Below, one piece after another: positions 37,238 to 46,300 of a stretch of 64,000 nucleotides of DNA. The notes under the pieces are model-generated. The model was not told the DNA's origin and ran no database searches. It was given only the letters and a program-made list of their open reading frames with translations. The DNA lies in NCBI GenBank assembly GCA_942492815.1, contig OW818658.1:1922001-1986000 (forward strand), in the 5' to 3' direction. The DNA is from JAEUWI01 sp942492815. Lineage in GTDB: Bacteria > Hydrogenedentota > Hydrogenedentia > Hydrogenedentales > JAEUWI01. Numbering within the stretch: the stretch's first letter is position 1; each line of letters opens with the position of its first letter. Both the position numbers and the translations under genes were made by a program.

Positions 37238-38419
37238 ATGAACGACGAACTTACCATCAAATTTGGCAGCCAGTACGGCCCCGAAGAAGAGGCGGCGCTC
37301 CTGCGTGTGCTTCGCGACAACGCCCCGACCTGCGGCAACGCCTGCGTGGATTTTGAAAAGGAATTCGCCGAGTACTGCGGCACGAAATATGCACGGGCCG
37401 TCAGCAACGGCACCGCCGCACTCTTTCTCTCCATGGTCGGGCTGGGCATTAAGCCCGGTGACCGCGTGATCACCACGCCCATGACCTGGATTGCCACGGC
37501 GGCGGCCCCGGTGACTCTGGGGGCGGAAATTGACTTCGTCGACGTGGATCCCGTGACCTACAATATCGACCCCGCCCAACTCGAGGCGGCCATCACGCCG
37601 GACACGAAGGCGATTATCCCCGTACACCTGTACGGACAGTGCGCCGACATGGACGCCATTCTCGCCATCGCCAACAAGCATGGTATCCCGGTGGTGGAGG
37701 ACGCGTGCCACACCATCGGCGGACAGTACAAAGGCCGCATGGCGGGCTCCATGGGCGCGGCGGGCTGCTTCAGTTTCCACGAGCAGAAGAATATTTCGAC
37801 GCTGGGCGAGGGCGGCATGGTCGTTACCAATGACCCGGTAATCTTTGAGCGGGTCTCCCTCTATCGCTCCCATTGCACGCGGGTCCACGGCGGCAACACC
37901 AAGTATTGCGCGCTGAATCCGGAGAAGTTCCCGATGGACAAAAAGTTCTGGTGGCAGGACTTTGACGACTGCGGTTACAATTACCGCATGACCGACATTC
38001 AGGCGGCGGTGGGCACGGAGCAGTTGAAGAAGGCCGACACCCTGAACCAGCGCCGCATCGACAATGCCGCTTACCTCACGGAAGGCCTGAAGGACGTTCC
38101 GGGGCTCACACTGCCCACGGTGCTGCCGGAACATAAGCACGTGTTCCACCTCTTTCCCGTCATGATCGACCCAGCGGTATACGGCCTGAATAAGGAAGAC
38201 TTCATCTACCGGATGCGCCACGAGAAGCAGATCCAGATCGGCTTCCACTACATTCCGCTCCACTGGTCCACCGCCTTCCAGAATCGCGGCTATACCCGCG
38301 GACAGTTCCCCGTCGCGGAGACCATGGCCGAACGGTTGGTGACCTTCCCGATTAATCCCCGCCAGAGTCGCGAGTCGCTGGACACCTTGATTGAGGCGGT
38401 GAAAGCGATGAGGGGGTAG
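37238..38419 (+). CDS. DegT/DnrJ/EryC1/StrS-family aminotransferase
   Basis: The product has 393 residues. It is a fold-type I PLP enzyme of the sugar aminotransferase family: NGTAALFLSMVGLGIKPGD, TPMTWIATAAAPVTLGAE, PVHLYGQCADMDAI, VVEDACHTIGG and the Schiff-base Lys184 in FHEQKNISTLGEGG. It is expected to convert a nucleotide-linked keto sugar to an amino sugar, using glutamate or glutamine. With the upstream RmlD-like SDR it suggests production of a modified sugar for a surface glycan. AGAGG precedes the ATG. Short-period palindromic repeats bracket the gene on both sides. Confidence 0.93.
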   Translation: MNDELTIKFGSQYGPEEEAALLRVLRDNAPTCGNACVDFEKEFAEYCGTKYARAVSNGTAALFLSMVGLGIKPGDRVITTPMTWIATAAAPVTLGAEIDFVDVDPVTYNIDPAQLEAAITPDTKAIIPVHLYGQCADMDAILAIANKHGIPVVEDACHTIGGQYKGRMAGSMGAAGCFSFHEQKNISTLGEGGMVVTNDPVIFERVSLYRSHCTRVHGGNTKYCALNPEKFPMDKKFWWQDFDDCGYNYRMTDIQAAVGTEQLKKADTLNQRRIDNAAYLTEGLKDVPGLTLPTVLPEHKHVFHLFPVMIDPAVYGLNKEDFIYRMRHEKQIQIGFHYIPLHWSTAFQNRGYTRGQFPVAETMAERLVTFPINPRQSRESLDTLIEAVKAMRG

Positions 38420-38445
38420 GCCGTAGGCTCGTGTGCATACTCGCG

Positions 38446-38564
38446 ATGGGTCTTTTGGGTCCTTTGAATTCGCAGGTCATTGATAGGCCTGCGATCATCC
38501 CATACGACCCATACGACCCATACGACCCATACGACCCATAAGACCCATAAGACCCATAAGACCC
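38446..38564. repeat. 9-bp tandem repeat with short inverted arm
   Basis: Seven perfect-period units run from 38502 to 38564: four ATACGACCC followed by three ATAAGACCC. Two inverted units, ATGGGTCTT and TTGGGTCCT, lie at 38446-38463. Between the arms a small hairpin GCAGG/CCTGC sits at 38472-38492. After the last unit there is ATTTTT. The tract lies between the aminotransferase stop and the next start and ends 32 bases before that ATG. Confidence 0.8.
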
Positions 38565-38596
38565 ATTTTTCTTCACCCCATATCCGGGAGTCCCCG

Positions 38597-39349
38597 ATGA
38601 ACATCGACATCCTCTACACCGAAGACTGCCCCAACGCCCGGGCCGCTGTTGCGCTGGTCAACGAGACTGTCGCGGCGCTCGGCGTGGATGCCGATATTCA
38701 GGAAGTCCTTGTGCGCGGGCCGGAGGAGGCCCGGCGGATGCGCTTTCTGGGCTCGCCGACCATTTTGGTGGACTTCAACGATATCGAGCCGGGCACCGTT
38801 GCACGCACCGACTACTCCGTCGCCAGCCGCACCTACGGCGGCGAGGATCTGCCGCCCCGCGCAATGCTGGAGGCTGCCTTGCTGGGGGGAAGCGCGGCGG
38901 GTGATTTGGGAGACGATGACGGAGCGGCCGATTTCACGCCCGAAGGGGCCGTGGAGACGCGGGAGCCGAAGCTCATCAACACGCCCATCTGCCCCGGCTG
39001 CCTGTCATCCCTGGTCCGCCTGGGAATGCATAAATCCACCGGCGTGGCCCATAACCATCGCGGTCGGGAGTATTACTTCTGCAGCCGTGACTGCGTCGAT
39101 GTATTCGAGCAGGACCCCGAGCGCTGTCTGCGCGAACTCAAAGACCTGATTGTGTGTCCCGTGTGCCTCGGTGAGCGCTACCTGCGTTCAGCGCGACTTA
39201 CGGCGGTGGAGGGGAGTATCTACTACACCTGCCGTGCGCCCCGTTGCCAGGAATACTTCCAGGAAGCGCCCGACTTCTACCTGAAGCGTCTCGCGGGCAC
39301 CATCAAGAACGCGGGAGTGAAAGATCACGACGGCGTGTCGCTCGGCTGA
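38597..39349 (+). CDS. Thioredoxin-fold protein fused to TRASH/YHS-like metal-binding zinc-ribbon modules
   Basis: The product has 250 residues from ATG 38597 (GGGAG 7 bases upstream); an upstream in-frame start would translate the 9-bp repeat. Residues 1-80 look like a thioredoxin-fold domain with a single Cys11 in YTEDCPNARAA and FLGSPTILVDF, as in small proteins linked to alkylmercury lyase. Two cysteine modules follow: C132-P-G-C135 with FC162SRDC166, and C187-P-V-C190 with C212RAPRC217. The first resembles the TRASH/YHS metal-binding fold. A cytosolic metal-sensing or metal-delivery role is likely; mercury is only one possibility. Its 3' end overlaps the convergent glycosyltransferase gene by 25 bases. 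Confidence 0.7.
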   Translation: MNIDILYTEDCPNARAAVALVNETVAALGVDADIQEVLVRGPEEARRMRFLGSPTILVDFNDIEPGTVARTDYSVASRTYGGEDLPPRAMLEAALLGGSAAGDLGDDDGAADFTPEGAVETREPKLINTPICPGCLSSLVRLGMHKSTGVAHNHRGREYYFCSRDCVDVFEQDPERCLRELKDLIVCPVCLGERYLRSARLTAVEGSIYYTCRAPRCQEYFQEAPDFYLKRLAGTIKNAGVKDHDGVSLG

Positions 39350-40869
39350 TCCGGCTCGCGCCAGACCCGGTAGAGCACCGTGAAGCAGGGGTCGAGGCGA
39401 TAGAGGCACAGCGACGTGTAGACGAAGGTGTGGGAGATATCCGTCACGCGTACCCGCTCGAAGTTCAGGCCACGATCTCGCAGCGTCTTCTCGTGATCCG
39501 GCAGTTCGTCGAGCCAGCCGGGGCGGCTGTAAATCACCCAGAGGGTCTCGCCGGGCTTCACCTCCACCCAAGGTGGCACGATGTCCACATGGCCCGACTC
39601 CAGATTCAATTCGGGGAAGAACTTCGGCACCACGACCAGCCCCATCCACGGCGGGGAATACATCGCTCGGTCGCCGGGAGCCTTGTTCTCTTGGATCCAC
39701 TCGGCCAGTTCATAGTCATTCGGGCGAAAAGGCCGAACCTCGCTGAGGCAGTGCCAGAGCACCAGGGCGACACTTGCAGTCACCACTGCCGCGCGTAATC
39801 GGGGCGGGCGGATGATGGAGAGTGCCGCGCCAAAGATACCAAAGAGGGCAAAGGAGCCGTAGAGCATGTAGCGCGTGTTGAAGACGGTGTCTCGTGCAGC
39901 GGAAAGCAGCAGAAGGCACAGCGGCGGGATAATGAGCCAACAGGCCAGCAGCAGAAAGTTCTGCCACGGCGTGGCCTCTTTGGATGGGGCGTTGCGGTGT
40001 TCCCATGACCACCAGGCCAGCCCCCCGATGGCCACCGCAGCAACGACAAGTCCAATTTCGCCCTGAAAAATAGTGTGGGGGAGCCAGGCCCCATCCCACG
40101 TGATGCAGCGGATGAAAATGCGGAAGAGCTCGCCGCCGCGATCTGTGATCGTCGCATCGTCCAGCGCCTGATGGTCGATCGTCGTGATCCACCAGCCCAG
40201 CAGGAGCACGGCGGGGAGATGTCCGATGGCCCACGGGGCTACGCGCCAGGGACGCTTCCCGTGCAGGATTAACAGATACACGCCCTGCGCCACGAGGAGA
40301 AAAGGAGCAAAGAGGTGGGTGAGCAGCATGAGCGCCGAAGCGCCATAGTGCAGCAAATACCAGCGCTTCCCGCCGCCATGCCACGCGCGATGAAAGCTAT
40401 ACATGGACGCCGTTGCGAGTAGCAGCAGAAAAGCATAGACGCGGATCTCTTGCCCGTAGTAGACGTGGAGGTTCGACAGGCACGCAAGCAGCAGGGCGAA
40501 AAGGGCGGCTGGAATACCGAACATGCGTCGCACCAGGGCATAAAGCAGTGCCGCTGCCGCCAGACTGCACAATACCGATGGCACGCGCAGTTGCAGCACG
40601 CCCACACCGACGAGTTTCGTCCAGTAATACTGCGCCGCGAAATATACCGGCGTAATGGGTGGATCCGTGCGCCGCAGCTCGGTGAAAAAATCGCCCAGGG
40701 GGCGTTCGCCGAGGAGGTTGTGGTAGAGAAGATGCTCGTCGTACCACACGGACTCGTCCTGGATTTGCCACACGCGCGCGAAGAGGCCGGCGAAGAGCAG
40801 CATCGCCACGAGGGAAGTCTCCATCCAGCGTGACGTGCGAAAGCGAATCGTGGGCGTCTCAGTGGGCAT
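39325..40869 (-). CDS. GT39-like membrane glycosyltransferase (ArnT/PMT type)
   Basis: The product has 514 residues from ATG 40869; an ATG at 40902 would add 11 residues, and neither start has a strong ribosome site. It has about ten hydrophobic helices. The first periplasmic loop has the acidic pair region QDESVWYDEHLLYHNLLG, and LHVYYGQEIRVYAFLLLLA follows the third or fourth helix, both typical of polyprenyl-phosphate-sugar-dependent glycosyltransferases of the family of ArnT and protein mannosyltransferases. It should transfer a sugar from a lipid carrier to a periplasmic acceptor. The C-terminal 150 residues form a soluble periplasmic domain. It overlaps the convergent TRASH gene at the 3' end. 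Confidence 0.82.
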   Translation of the reverse strand: MPTETPTIRFRTSRWMETSLVAMLLFAGLFARVWQIQDESVWYDEHLLYHNLLGERPLGDFFTELRRTDPPITPVYFAAQYYWTKLVGVGVLQLRVPSVLCSLAAAALLYALVRRMFGIPAALFALLLACLSNLHVYYGQEIRVYAFLLLLATASMYSFHRAWHGGGKRWYLLHYGASALMLLTHLFAPFLLVAQGVYLLILHGKRPWRVAPWAIGHLPAVLLLGWWITTIDHQALDDATITDRGGELFRIFIRCITWDGAWLPHTIFQGEIGLVVAAVAIGGLAWWSWEHRNAPSKEATPWQNFLLLACWLIIPPLCLLLLSAARDTVFNTRYMLYGSFALFGIFGAALSIIRPPRLRAAVVTASVALVLWHCLSEVRPFRPNDYELAEWIQENKAPGDRAMYSPPWMGLVVVPKFFPELNLESGHVDIVPPWVEVKPGETLWVIYSRPGWLDELPDHEKTLRDRGLNFERVRVTDISHTFVYTSLCLYRLDPCFTVLYRVWREPDQPSDTPS

Positions 40870-40960
40870 AGCAAATCCGGCAATTGAGTGGAGAAGGAAC
40901 ATGGCCGCGCAACGATATGGCGCTCGGCCAATTGTGCCACACGATATTACCGCTCTGCGA

Positions 40961-41292
40961 GATCGTAGGGACAGCGTCGCCCCGCGGCCTGCGAACGCAA
41001 GAGCGTCTGCACGCCCGCCAAGTTGGCCGGTTCGAGGGCGATTTACGTTAACCGGCGGGGCTGTCCTGTTGTCTGGCGTCGCGACTTGGAACTATCGAGT
41101 CTGGCGTCGAATGGCGGCGCGTCGTTTTGAATGTCCTATTTGCAACGTCGGTTCGCCCGGCACATACCAAGATACCTCACACACGACAGGACATCCTCGC
41201 CGGTCACGATCACATTTCCTCGCATGAGACGACATTCGACGTGGAGCGTGCTTCGTGGGTCAACAACACGCGGCGACGCTGTCCCTACGATC
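40961..41292. repeat. Four-armed inverted-repeat element, copy C, with perfect 21-bp ends
   Basis: The termini are a perfect 21-bp inverted repeat starting GATCGTAGGGACAGCG (40961-40981) and ending at 41292 (41272-41292). Inner arms are CCGGCGGGGCTGTCCTGTTG (41052-41071) and CGACAGGACATCCTCGCCGG (41184-41203). Spacers between core arms are 67, 112 and 68 bases. It fills most of the gap between the divergent glycosyltransferase and heme-dehydrogenase genes. The 115 bases after it up to the ATG at 41408 contain a possible weak -10 (TATGCT near 41325) and an AGAGG ribosome site. No open frame inside resembles a protein. Confidence 0.82.
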
Positions 41293-41407
41293 AGTTTCAA
41301 TTCGACATTCCACGACACTATTCACTATGCTAGACCCATGGCAACCCGCGTCCGCGCGACGCTCCATCCCGGTAGGCCAACACCCAAAAACTACGAAGAG
41401 GTTTTTC

Positions 41408-44317
41408 ATGGTTCAGCGCGTTTGTTTACTTGCTTCGATTCTCCTGCTCACCCTTCCGCTGGCTGCGGATCAATTGACAGCTATCCCGCCTAGTGAAGCC
41501 GTGGCGACGTTGCACGTGCCCGACGATGTGGAAGTGCAGCTTATTGCCTCGGAGCCCCAGGTGGAAGATCCCGTTGCCCTGGCCTTCGACGCGTTGGGCA
41601 ATCTCTATGTTGTGGAGAATCGCGGCTATCCGAGTGATGAAGCGCTCAACGGCCGTGTCGCCATGCTGAAGGATACCGACGGGGACGGCTACTACGAGAC
41701 GCGCACCACCTTCGCCGAGGGCTTTTCCTTCCCGAATGGCGTCATGCCCTGGAAGGGCGGCATACTGCTCACCAGCGCGCCCACGGTATATTTCCTGAAG
41801 GACACGAACGACGACGGTGTCGCCGATGTGCGCGAAGATTTCCTCACGGGCTTCACCCTCGGCGGGTCGACTCAGCTCTACGTGAGCCACCCCACCCTCG
41901 GGCTGGACAACTGGCTCTATTTCACCAATGGCCTGAGCGGCGGTGAAATCATCGATCCCGCGAATCCAGGCGCTCCCGTGAAAATGGGTTCCAACGATCT
42001 GCGTTTCAATCCGCTGACGCGCGCTATCGAGGCCACTTCGGGCCAGGCCCAGTTTGGCCAGACCTTCGACAATTACGGACACCGCTTCGTCTGCACCAAC
42101 CGGAAGCACATCTCCCAAGTGGTCATCCAGCACGCCGATCTCGAGCGAAATCCCTACGCGGGCCTCCACGAAGTGGAAGACCAGATTGCCGGTCTCGGCA
42201 GTGAAACGCGCCTCTACGCCCTGACCGAGGCCACCACCACGGCCTATTCCCATGCGGGTACCTTCACCGCCGCGTGCGGCCTCGTGATTTACCGGGGAAC
42301 CGCGCTGCCGGAGCCCTACCGCGAGAACGGATTCACCTGCGATCCGACCAGCAACATTGTCCACCGCACGGTGCTCGCGGACAACGGTCCCGCATGGAAG
42401 GGGCATCGCGGGGAAGAGGGCAAGGAGTTCCTCGCCAGCACGGACAACTGGTTCCGCCCGGTTTTTCTGGCCAATGGCCCGGACGGCGCCCTGTACCTCT
42501 GCGACATGTACCGCAAAACGATTGAACACCCCCAGTACCTCCCCAAGGACGTGGCCGCCGTCACCGATTTTCAGAGCGGACGCAACATGGGCCGCATTTA
42601 CCGCATCGCCGCCAAAGGCGCGGCCCCGGCCCCGCGTCACTTCAACGCCGATACCGCCCAGGCGGCCGCAGTGGTCGCAAACCTGGAAGCACCCGATGCC
42701 TGGCAGCGCGACACCGCCCATCGGCTTTTGTTGACCGAGTTGGCCAGTAGTCTGGAAGCACTGAGCGCCCTTGACGCGACCCTTGATGCCAGCCCGGTCG
42801 CCCTGGCCCGGCTTCATGCGCTGGGACTCCTCTCGGGGCTGAACGCACTGAAGGAGGAGTCCCTCCTGAAAGCATTGAGCGATCCGGACCGAAATGTCCG
42901 CGAACATGCCCTCCGCCTTGCCCGTCCGCTGGCGGCTAATTCGCCCACCCTGCGAGACGCTATCCTGAAGGCCGCCGGAGATGGGGATGCTCGGGTGCGC
43001 TTCCAAGTGGCCCTTGCCTTGGGAGACTGGGGGACGCCCGATACGGTCGATCCCATGCTTCATATCGCCGCCGAGGGTGCCGCCGATCCGTGGATTCGCG
43101 CCTCCGTCCTGAGTGGAATCGCCAAGCAGTTGCCCGCCTTCGCCAGCGCCTTTGTCGCGAAAGACTCCATCGACGCGGAAGCGCGTCTGCCCTGGATGGA
43201 GCCCCTCGCGCGGATGATGGCCCAGAGCCAGTCCGCCGAAGCTGCCACGGCCTTGCTAGCCCAATTGCTCGGCCCGGCGCTCGAAGGCAAGCCGCTCCTG
43301 CGCTCCATCGGCGTCGCCGGACTCGCCGAAGGAATCCGAAGAAATTCCGCCTATGATGGTGCCCTTCCCGCATTCAGTCATGTGGCCGAACTGACCGCAG
43401 GGGACCCAGTCGGCACCGCTGCTCTGGCCGCGCTGCTGGAAGAAAGCCAGACCCTCGCCTCCGACACCGCAGCCCCGGTCGAGGCACGCCTTCGGGCCAT
43501 CGGGCTGCTGGGCTATGCCAGCTTTGATCAAGCGGGAGACCGCCTGGCGGGCTTGCTTCACCCCCGCGAAACCCAGGAAGTTCACCAAGCCGCCGTGCAG
43601 GCCCTCAGCATGATGTCCGATCCCCGCGTAGGCGAGCGCTTGGCCGATGGCGACGCCTGGGGGCTCTACACGACCCCCATCCGCAAGGCGGCGCTCGATG
43701 CGCTGCTCTCCCGGCCCGAGCGGACCGCCGTCTTCATATCCGCCCTCGAGTCCGGCGCCATTCCCCCCTGGTCCATAGATCCAGTCAGCCGCAATCAGCT
43801 TTCGAATCACCGCGACGCCGATTTGCAGGCACGGGCCAAAGCCGTGTTCAGCACCATCCAGACTTCGGATCGCAATGCGGTCTACGAAGATTTCAAATCG
43901 GTGCTGGCCATGACGCCCAATTCCATTGCGGGCCGGGAAGTCTTCAAAAACAACTGCGCACGCTGCCACCGCTTCGGAGAAGATGGCTACGACGTCGGCC
44001 CCGACCTTACCGGTATCCGGAGCCAGCCCCGCGAGTCCATCCTGCTTCACATCATCAAGCCCAACAGCGAAGTGCTGCCCGGCTTTGAGAATTTCGTCGT
44101 AGAGACCACCGATCTGGAGACGTACTCCGGGATCATCGTGGCCGAGAACGAAAGTACCGTGACCATTCGCGGCGCCCTCGGGGTGGAGAGCACGGTAAAG
44201 CGGGAAAACATCGACCGCATGTCCTCCGCCAGCCTCTCCCTGATGCCGGAGGAGCTGGAGAAGGTCATGACCCGGCAGGAAATGCGGGACTTGATCGGCT
44301 TTCTCAAGGGCGAGTGA
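41408..44317 (+). CDS. PVC-type dehydrogenase: beta-propeller + HEAT repeats + c-type heme domain
   Basis: The product has 969 residues from ATG 41408 with AGAGG upstream. A signal peptide (VCLLASILLLTLPLAA) precedes a beta-propeller like L-sorbosone dehydrogenase (about 40-420): VEDPVALAFDALGNLYVVENRGYP, DGDGYYETRTTFAEGFSFPNG. A long alpha-helical HEAT-repeat region follows (about 430-830). The C-terminal heme domain carries C850-A-R-C853-H854 in FKNNCARCHRFGEDGYDVGPDLTG. This three-part architecture is typical of Planctomycetes/Verrucomicrobia periplasmic proteins believed to oxidise sugars and pass electrons to the heme. The substrate is unknown. Confidence 0.92.
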   Translation: MVQRVCLLASILLLTLPLAADQLTAIPPSEAVATLHVPDDVEVQLIASEPQVEDPVALAFDALGNLYVVENRGYPSDEALNGRVAMLKDTDGDGYYETRTTFAEGFSFPNGVMPWKGGILLTSAPTVYFLKDTNDDGVADVREDFLTGFTLGGSTQLYVSHPTLGLDNWLYFTNGLSGGEIIDPANPGAPVKMGSNDLRFNPLTRAIEATSGQAQFGQTFDNYGHRFVCTNRKHISQVVIQHADLERNPYAGLHEVEDQIAGLGSETRLYALTEATTTAYSHAGTFTAACGLVIYRGTALPEPYRENGFTCDPTSNIVHRTVLADNGPAWKGHRGEEGKEFLASTDNWFRPVFLANGPDGALYLCDMYRKTIEHPQYLPKDVAAVTDFQSGRNMGRIYRIAAKGAAPAPRHFNADTAQAAAVVANLEAPDAWQRDTAHRLLLTELASSLEALSALDATLDASPVALARLHALGLLSGLNALKEESLLKALSDPDRNVREHALRLARPLAANSPTLRDAILKAAGDGDARVRFQVALALGDWGTPDTVDPMLHIAAEGAADPWIRASVLSGIAKQLPAFASAFVAKDSIDAEARLPWMEPLARMMAQSQSAEAATALLAQLLGPALEGKPLLRSIGVAGLAEGIRRNSAYDGALPAFSHVAELTAGDPVGTAALAALLEESQTLASDTAAPVEARLRAIGLLGYASFDQAGDRLAGLLHPRETQEVHQAAVQALSMMSDPRVGERLADGDAWGLYTTPIRKAALDALLSRPERTAVFISALESGAIPPWSIDPVSRNQLSNHRDADLQARAKAVFSTIQTSDRNAVYEDFKSVLAMTPNSIAGREVFKNNCARCHRFGEDGYDVGPDLTGIRSQPRESILLHIIKPNSEVLPGFENFVVETTDLETYSGIIVAENESTVTIRGALGVESTVKRENIDRMSSASLSLMPEELEKVMTRQEMRDLIGFLKGE

Positions 44318-44326
44318 GGCCCACGC

Positions 44327-45676
44327 CTACACGTTCAGGTTCGTCTCGATGAAGACCTCGGGCCGCGCGTTCCGGAAACGGCGTATGGTCTCTACGGTGA
44401 TGCCGTCGCAGCCCTTGATACCGACCTTCTTCAGCGAAGAGATGTCCACGAGCCGCATCAGCCCTTCGCTGGTCACCGCCGTATAGGCAATACCGATCTC
44501 CGCGATGTTCGGGATCTGGCGGAACCCTTCCATGCCCGCATCGGTAATCTTTGTGCCCTCCAGCCACACCCGCTTCAGTGACTTGATCGACTGGATCTTC
44601 GCCAAGCCCTCGTCGGTCAGTTTCGTGTAGCTCAGGAAGAGGTCCTGCAAGTTTCGGTGCTTGGCGATCTCCGCGATGCCCCGGTCGGTGATGCCCTCGG
44701 TGTCATCGAGACTCAGAAAGGTGAGGCGCTCCATGGCCGGTAAGCTGTTGAGCCAGTCGTCGTTCAGGTCCGCACTGTCCGCGTCGATGTGACCCAGGAA
44801 AGGCTGCTGGCTGATAAAGTCCCGGCCAGCCTCACCCAGGGTCGTGCCGATGATGGAAAGTTCCCGGATGGACGTCATCCGCCGAAGGTGGGTATAACCC
44901 TCCGGTCCGACAAGGGCATTGTCGATGCTCAGCTTGAACATGCCCGTCAGGTGACTGATCTGGGCCATGCCCGCGTTGCCCACGGGGCAGTCGTGCAGGT
45001 CCAGCGACTGGAGAGCATTTGCGCCGAGGCGCTTTAAGGCCCCGATATTTCCCGACTGGCCGGTATTAAACACCAGCCGGGCCTCTTTGCCCGCGGGGAT
45101 GGTCACCTTCCCCTTCGCCTCGCCGTGCTCCACCCAGGTGCCCACATCCGCACCAATGGTGGCGGCGGCGAAGGCCCAATCGCGGACAAAGAGCGTGCCC
45201 AGACTCGCTTCATCGGGAAAGCGCAGGCTTCGCTCGCCGGGGGCGTCCATCGTGAGGATCGCGGGGCCAACCGGGGCCTCGTAGGCGCTGTAGAACATCC
45301 AGCCCGTATAGAGAAGCGCCACCACGAAACAGGCCACGATGGCGCGCTTGAGCAGTTCCGGCGAGATTAGCGGCTTGCGCGGCTTGATCTCTTCCGGGGC
45401 CTCTTTCTCATTCCGTCGCGATCGCGGAATCTGCGCCTTCAGCAGGGCGCCCCGCGGGTCCTTATGCACGATCGTGATGTGATCGCACAGCATCTCCGCT
45501 TCTTCTTCCTTGCCGATGCGGGCCAGGCACATGGCCCGATTGAGCATGACCTCCTTGTCAGACTTATAGGAGAGTGAGAGGTCGTCAAAGAGGCGCAGGG
45601 CCTCCCGGAATCGCTCCTGCTGAAACAGGCTCTGGGCATCACGAAACTTCTGTACGGTCTTCAGATCAGACATCAT
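44327..45676 (-). CDS. Membrane-anchored leucine-rich-repeat protein
   Basis: The product has 449 residues; ATG codons at 45676 and 45673 are equivalent, with GGGAA just upstream. Residues 1-70 are helical and TPR-like (FQQERFREALRLFDDLSLSY). A basic stretch precedes a single membrane helix near residues 115-135 (AIVACFVVALLYTGWMFY). The exported C-terminal part has leucine-rich repeats of the cysteine-less bacterial type, with repeated units such as LSLDDTEGITDRGIAEIAK, LFLSYTKLTDEGLAKIQ and VWLEGTKITDAGMEGF. It is probably an interaction platform facing the periplasm. It is convergent with the heme dehydrogenase gene, leaving only 9 bases between stops. Confidence 0.85.
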   Translation of the reverse strand: MMSDLKTVQKFRDAQSLFQQERFREALRLFDDLSLSYKSDKEVMLNRAMCLARIGKEEEAEMLCDHITIVHKDPRGALLKAQIPRSRRNEKEAPEEIKPRKPLISPELLKRAIVACFVVALLYTGWMFYSAYEAPVGPAILTMDAPGERSLRFPDEASLGTLFVRDWAFAAATIGADVGTWVEHGEAKGKVTIPAGKEARLVFNTGQSGNIGALKRLGANALQSLDLHDCPVGNAGMAQISHLTGMFKLSIDNALVGPEGYTHLRRMTSIRELSIIGTTLGEAGRDFISQQPFLGHIDADSADLNDDWLNSLPAMERLTFLSLDDTEGITDRGIAEIAKHRNLQDLFLSYTKLTDEGLAKIQSIKSLKRVWLEGTKITDAGMEGFRQIPNIAEIGIAYTAVTSEGLMRLVDISSLKKVGIKGCDGITVETIRRFRNARPEVFIETNLNV

Positions 45677-45904
45677 CAATTTCCCGCATGGAGCAGCCAC
45701 TGCCTAAGGGCCGTTCTACTGTTTTCCCAAGGCTAGTATGGCTGTTTTGAGCCCCGATGTCCAGCCGTCGCGGCGCAGCTCCCGGTGCTTTTCAGGCCGG
45801 TCCGTTCGGGCGCGCGGTGTGCTACACTGGACAGAGACCGCGTTGCCGGTCCCATCCGCAGGATGGCACGGCGTCTCAATGGCGGATGAGAGGAGTTTAA
45901 GTAA

Positions 45905-46300
45905 ATGGCGTTGCCAAAACGGGTTCTGATAGTGGACGACGACGAGAGCGTGCGCCTTTTTGTCGCGGGGATCATGGAGGCGGAGGGCTGGGAGATCGTG
46001 GAGGCCCTGAACGGGCAGCAGGCCATCGACCGCGCCGAGGCAGAGAAGCCGGACCTCATCGTGCTCGACGTTAACATGCCCGTCATGGATGGTTTCACCG
46101 CATTCAAACTGCTGCGCGAGTCGCCCTTTACCGAGACGATCCCCATCATCATGCTCACGGGCGTCAATGAAGAAGAGGGGACGGATTACAATGTTGAGCG
46201 GATGGAAGAGGAATTTGGCGTCAGGGGTCCCGAGGGATTTGTGGACAAGCCCGTCGATCCCGTATTCCTGCTCCAGAGTGTCCTGGGGGTCGTTGGCTGA
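45905..46300 (+). CDS. Stand-alone receiver (CheY-like response regulator)
   Basis: The product has 131 residues and is a single receiver domain: acidic pocket VDDDES, phospho-acceptor Asp57 in IVLDVNMPVMDG, Thr in IIMLTGVN, and Lys in FVDKPVDP. It has no output domain, so it must act by protein contact. A 14-residue insertion (EEEGTDYNVERMEEEFG) lies between the conserved Thr and Lys. GAGGAG precedes the ATG. The stop overlaps the start of the following kinase gene by one base (TGATG), so the two are translated together and are almost certainly partners. Confidence 0.92.
   Translation: MALPKRVLIVDDDESVRLFVAGIMEAEGWEIVEALNGQQAIDRAEAEKPDLIVLDVNMPVMDGFTAFKLLRESPFTETIPIIMLTGVNEEEGTDYNVERMEEEFGVRGPEGFVDKPVDPVFLLQSVLGVVG

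Noticed and set aside
38502..38564. 9-bp tandem units considered as a CRISPR remnant or plasmid-type iteron origin
   Set aside because: No spacers, no replication initiator gene, no AT-rich unwinding region; similar palindromic tracts occur at other gene gaps.
38597..39349. Mercury-resistance operon
   Set aside because: Only the N-terminal thioredoxin-like motif recalls alkylmercury-lyase-linked proteins; no merA, merR or merT gene is present nearby.
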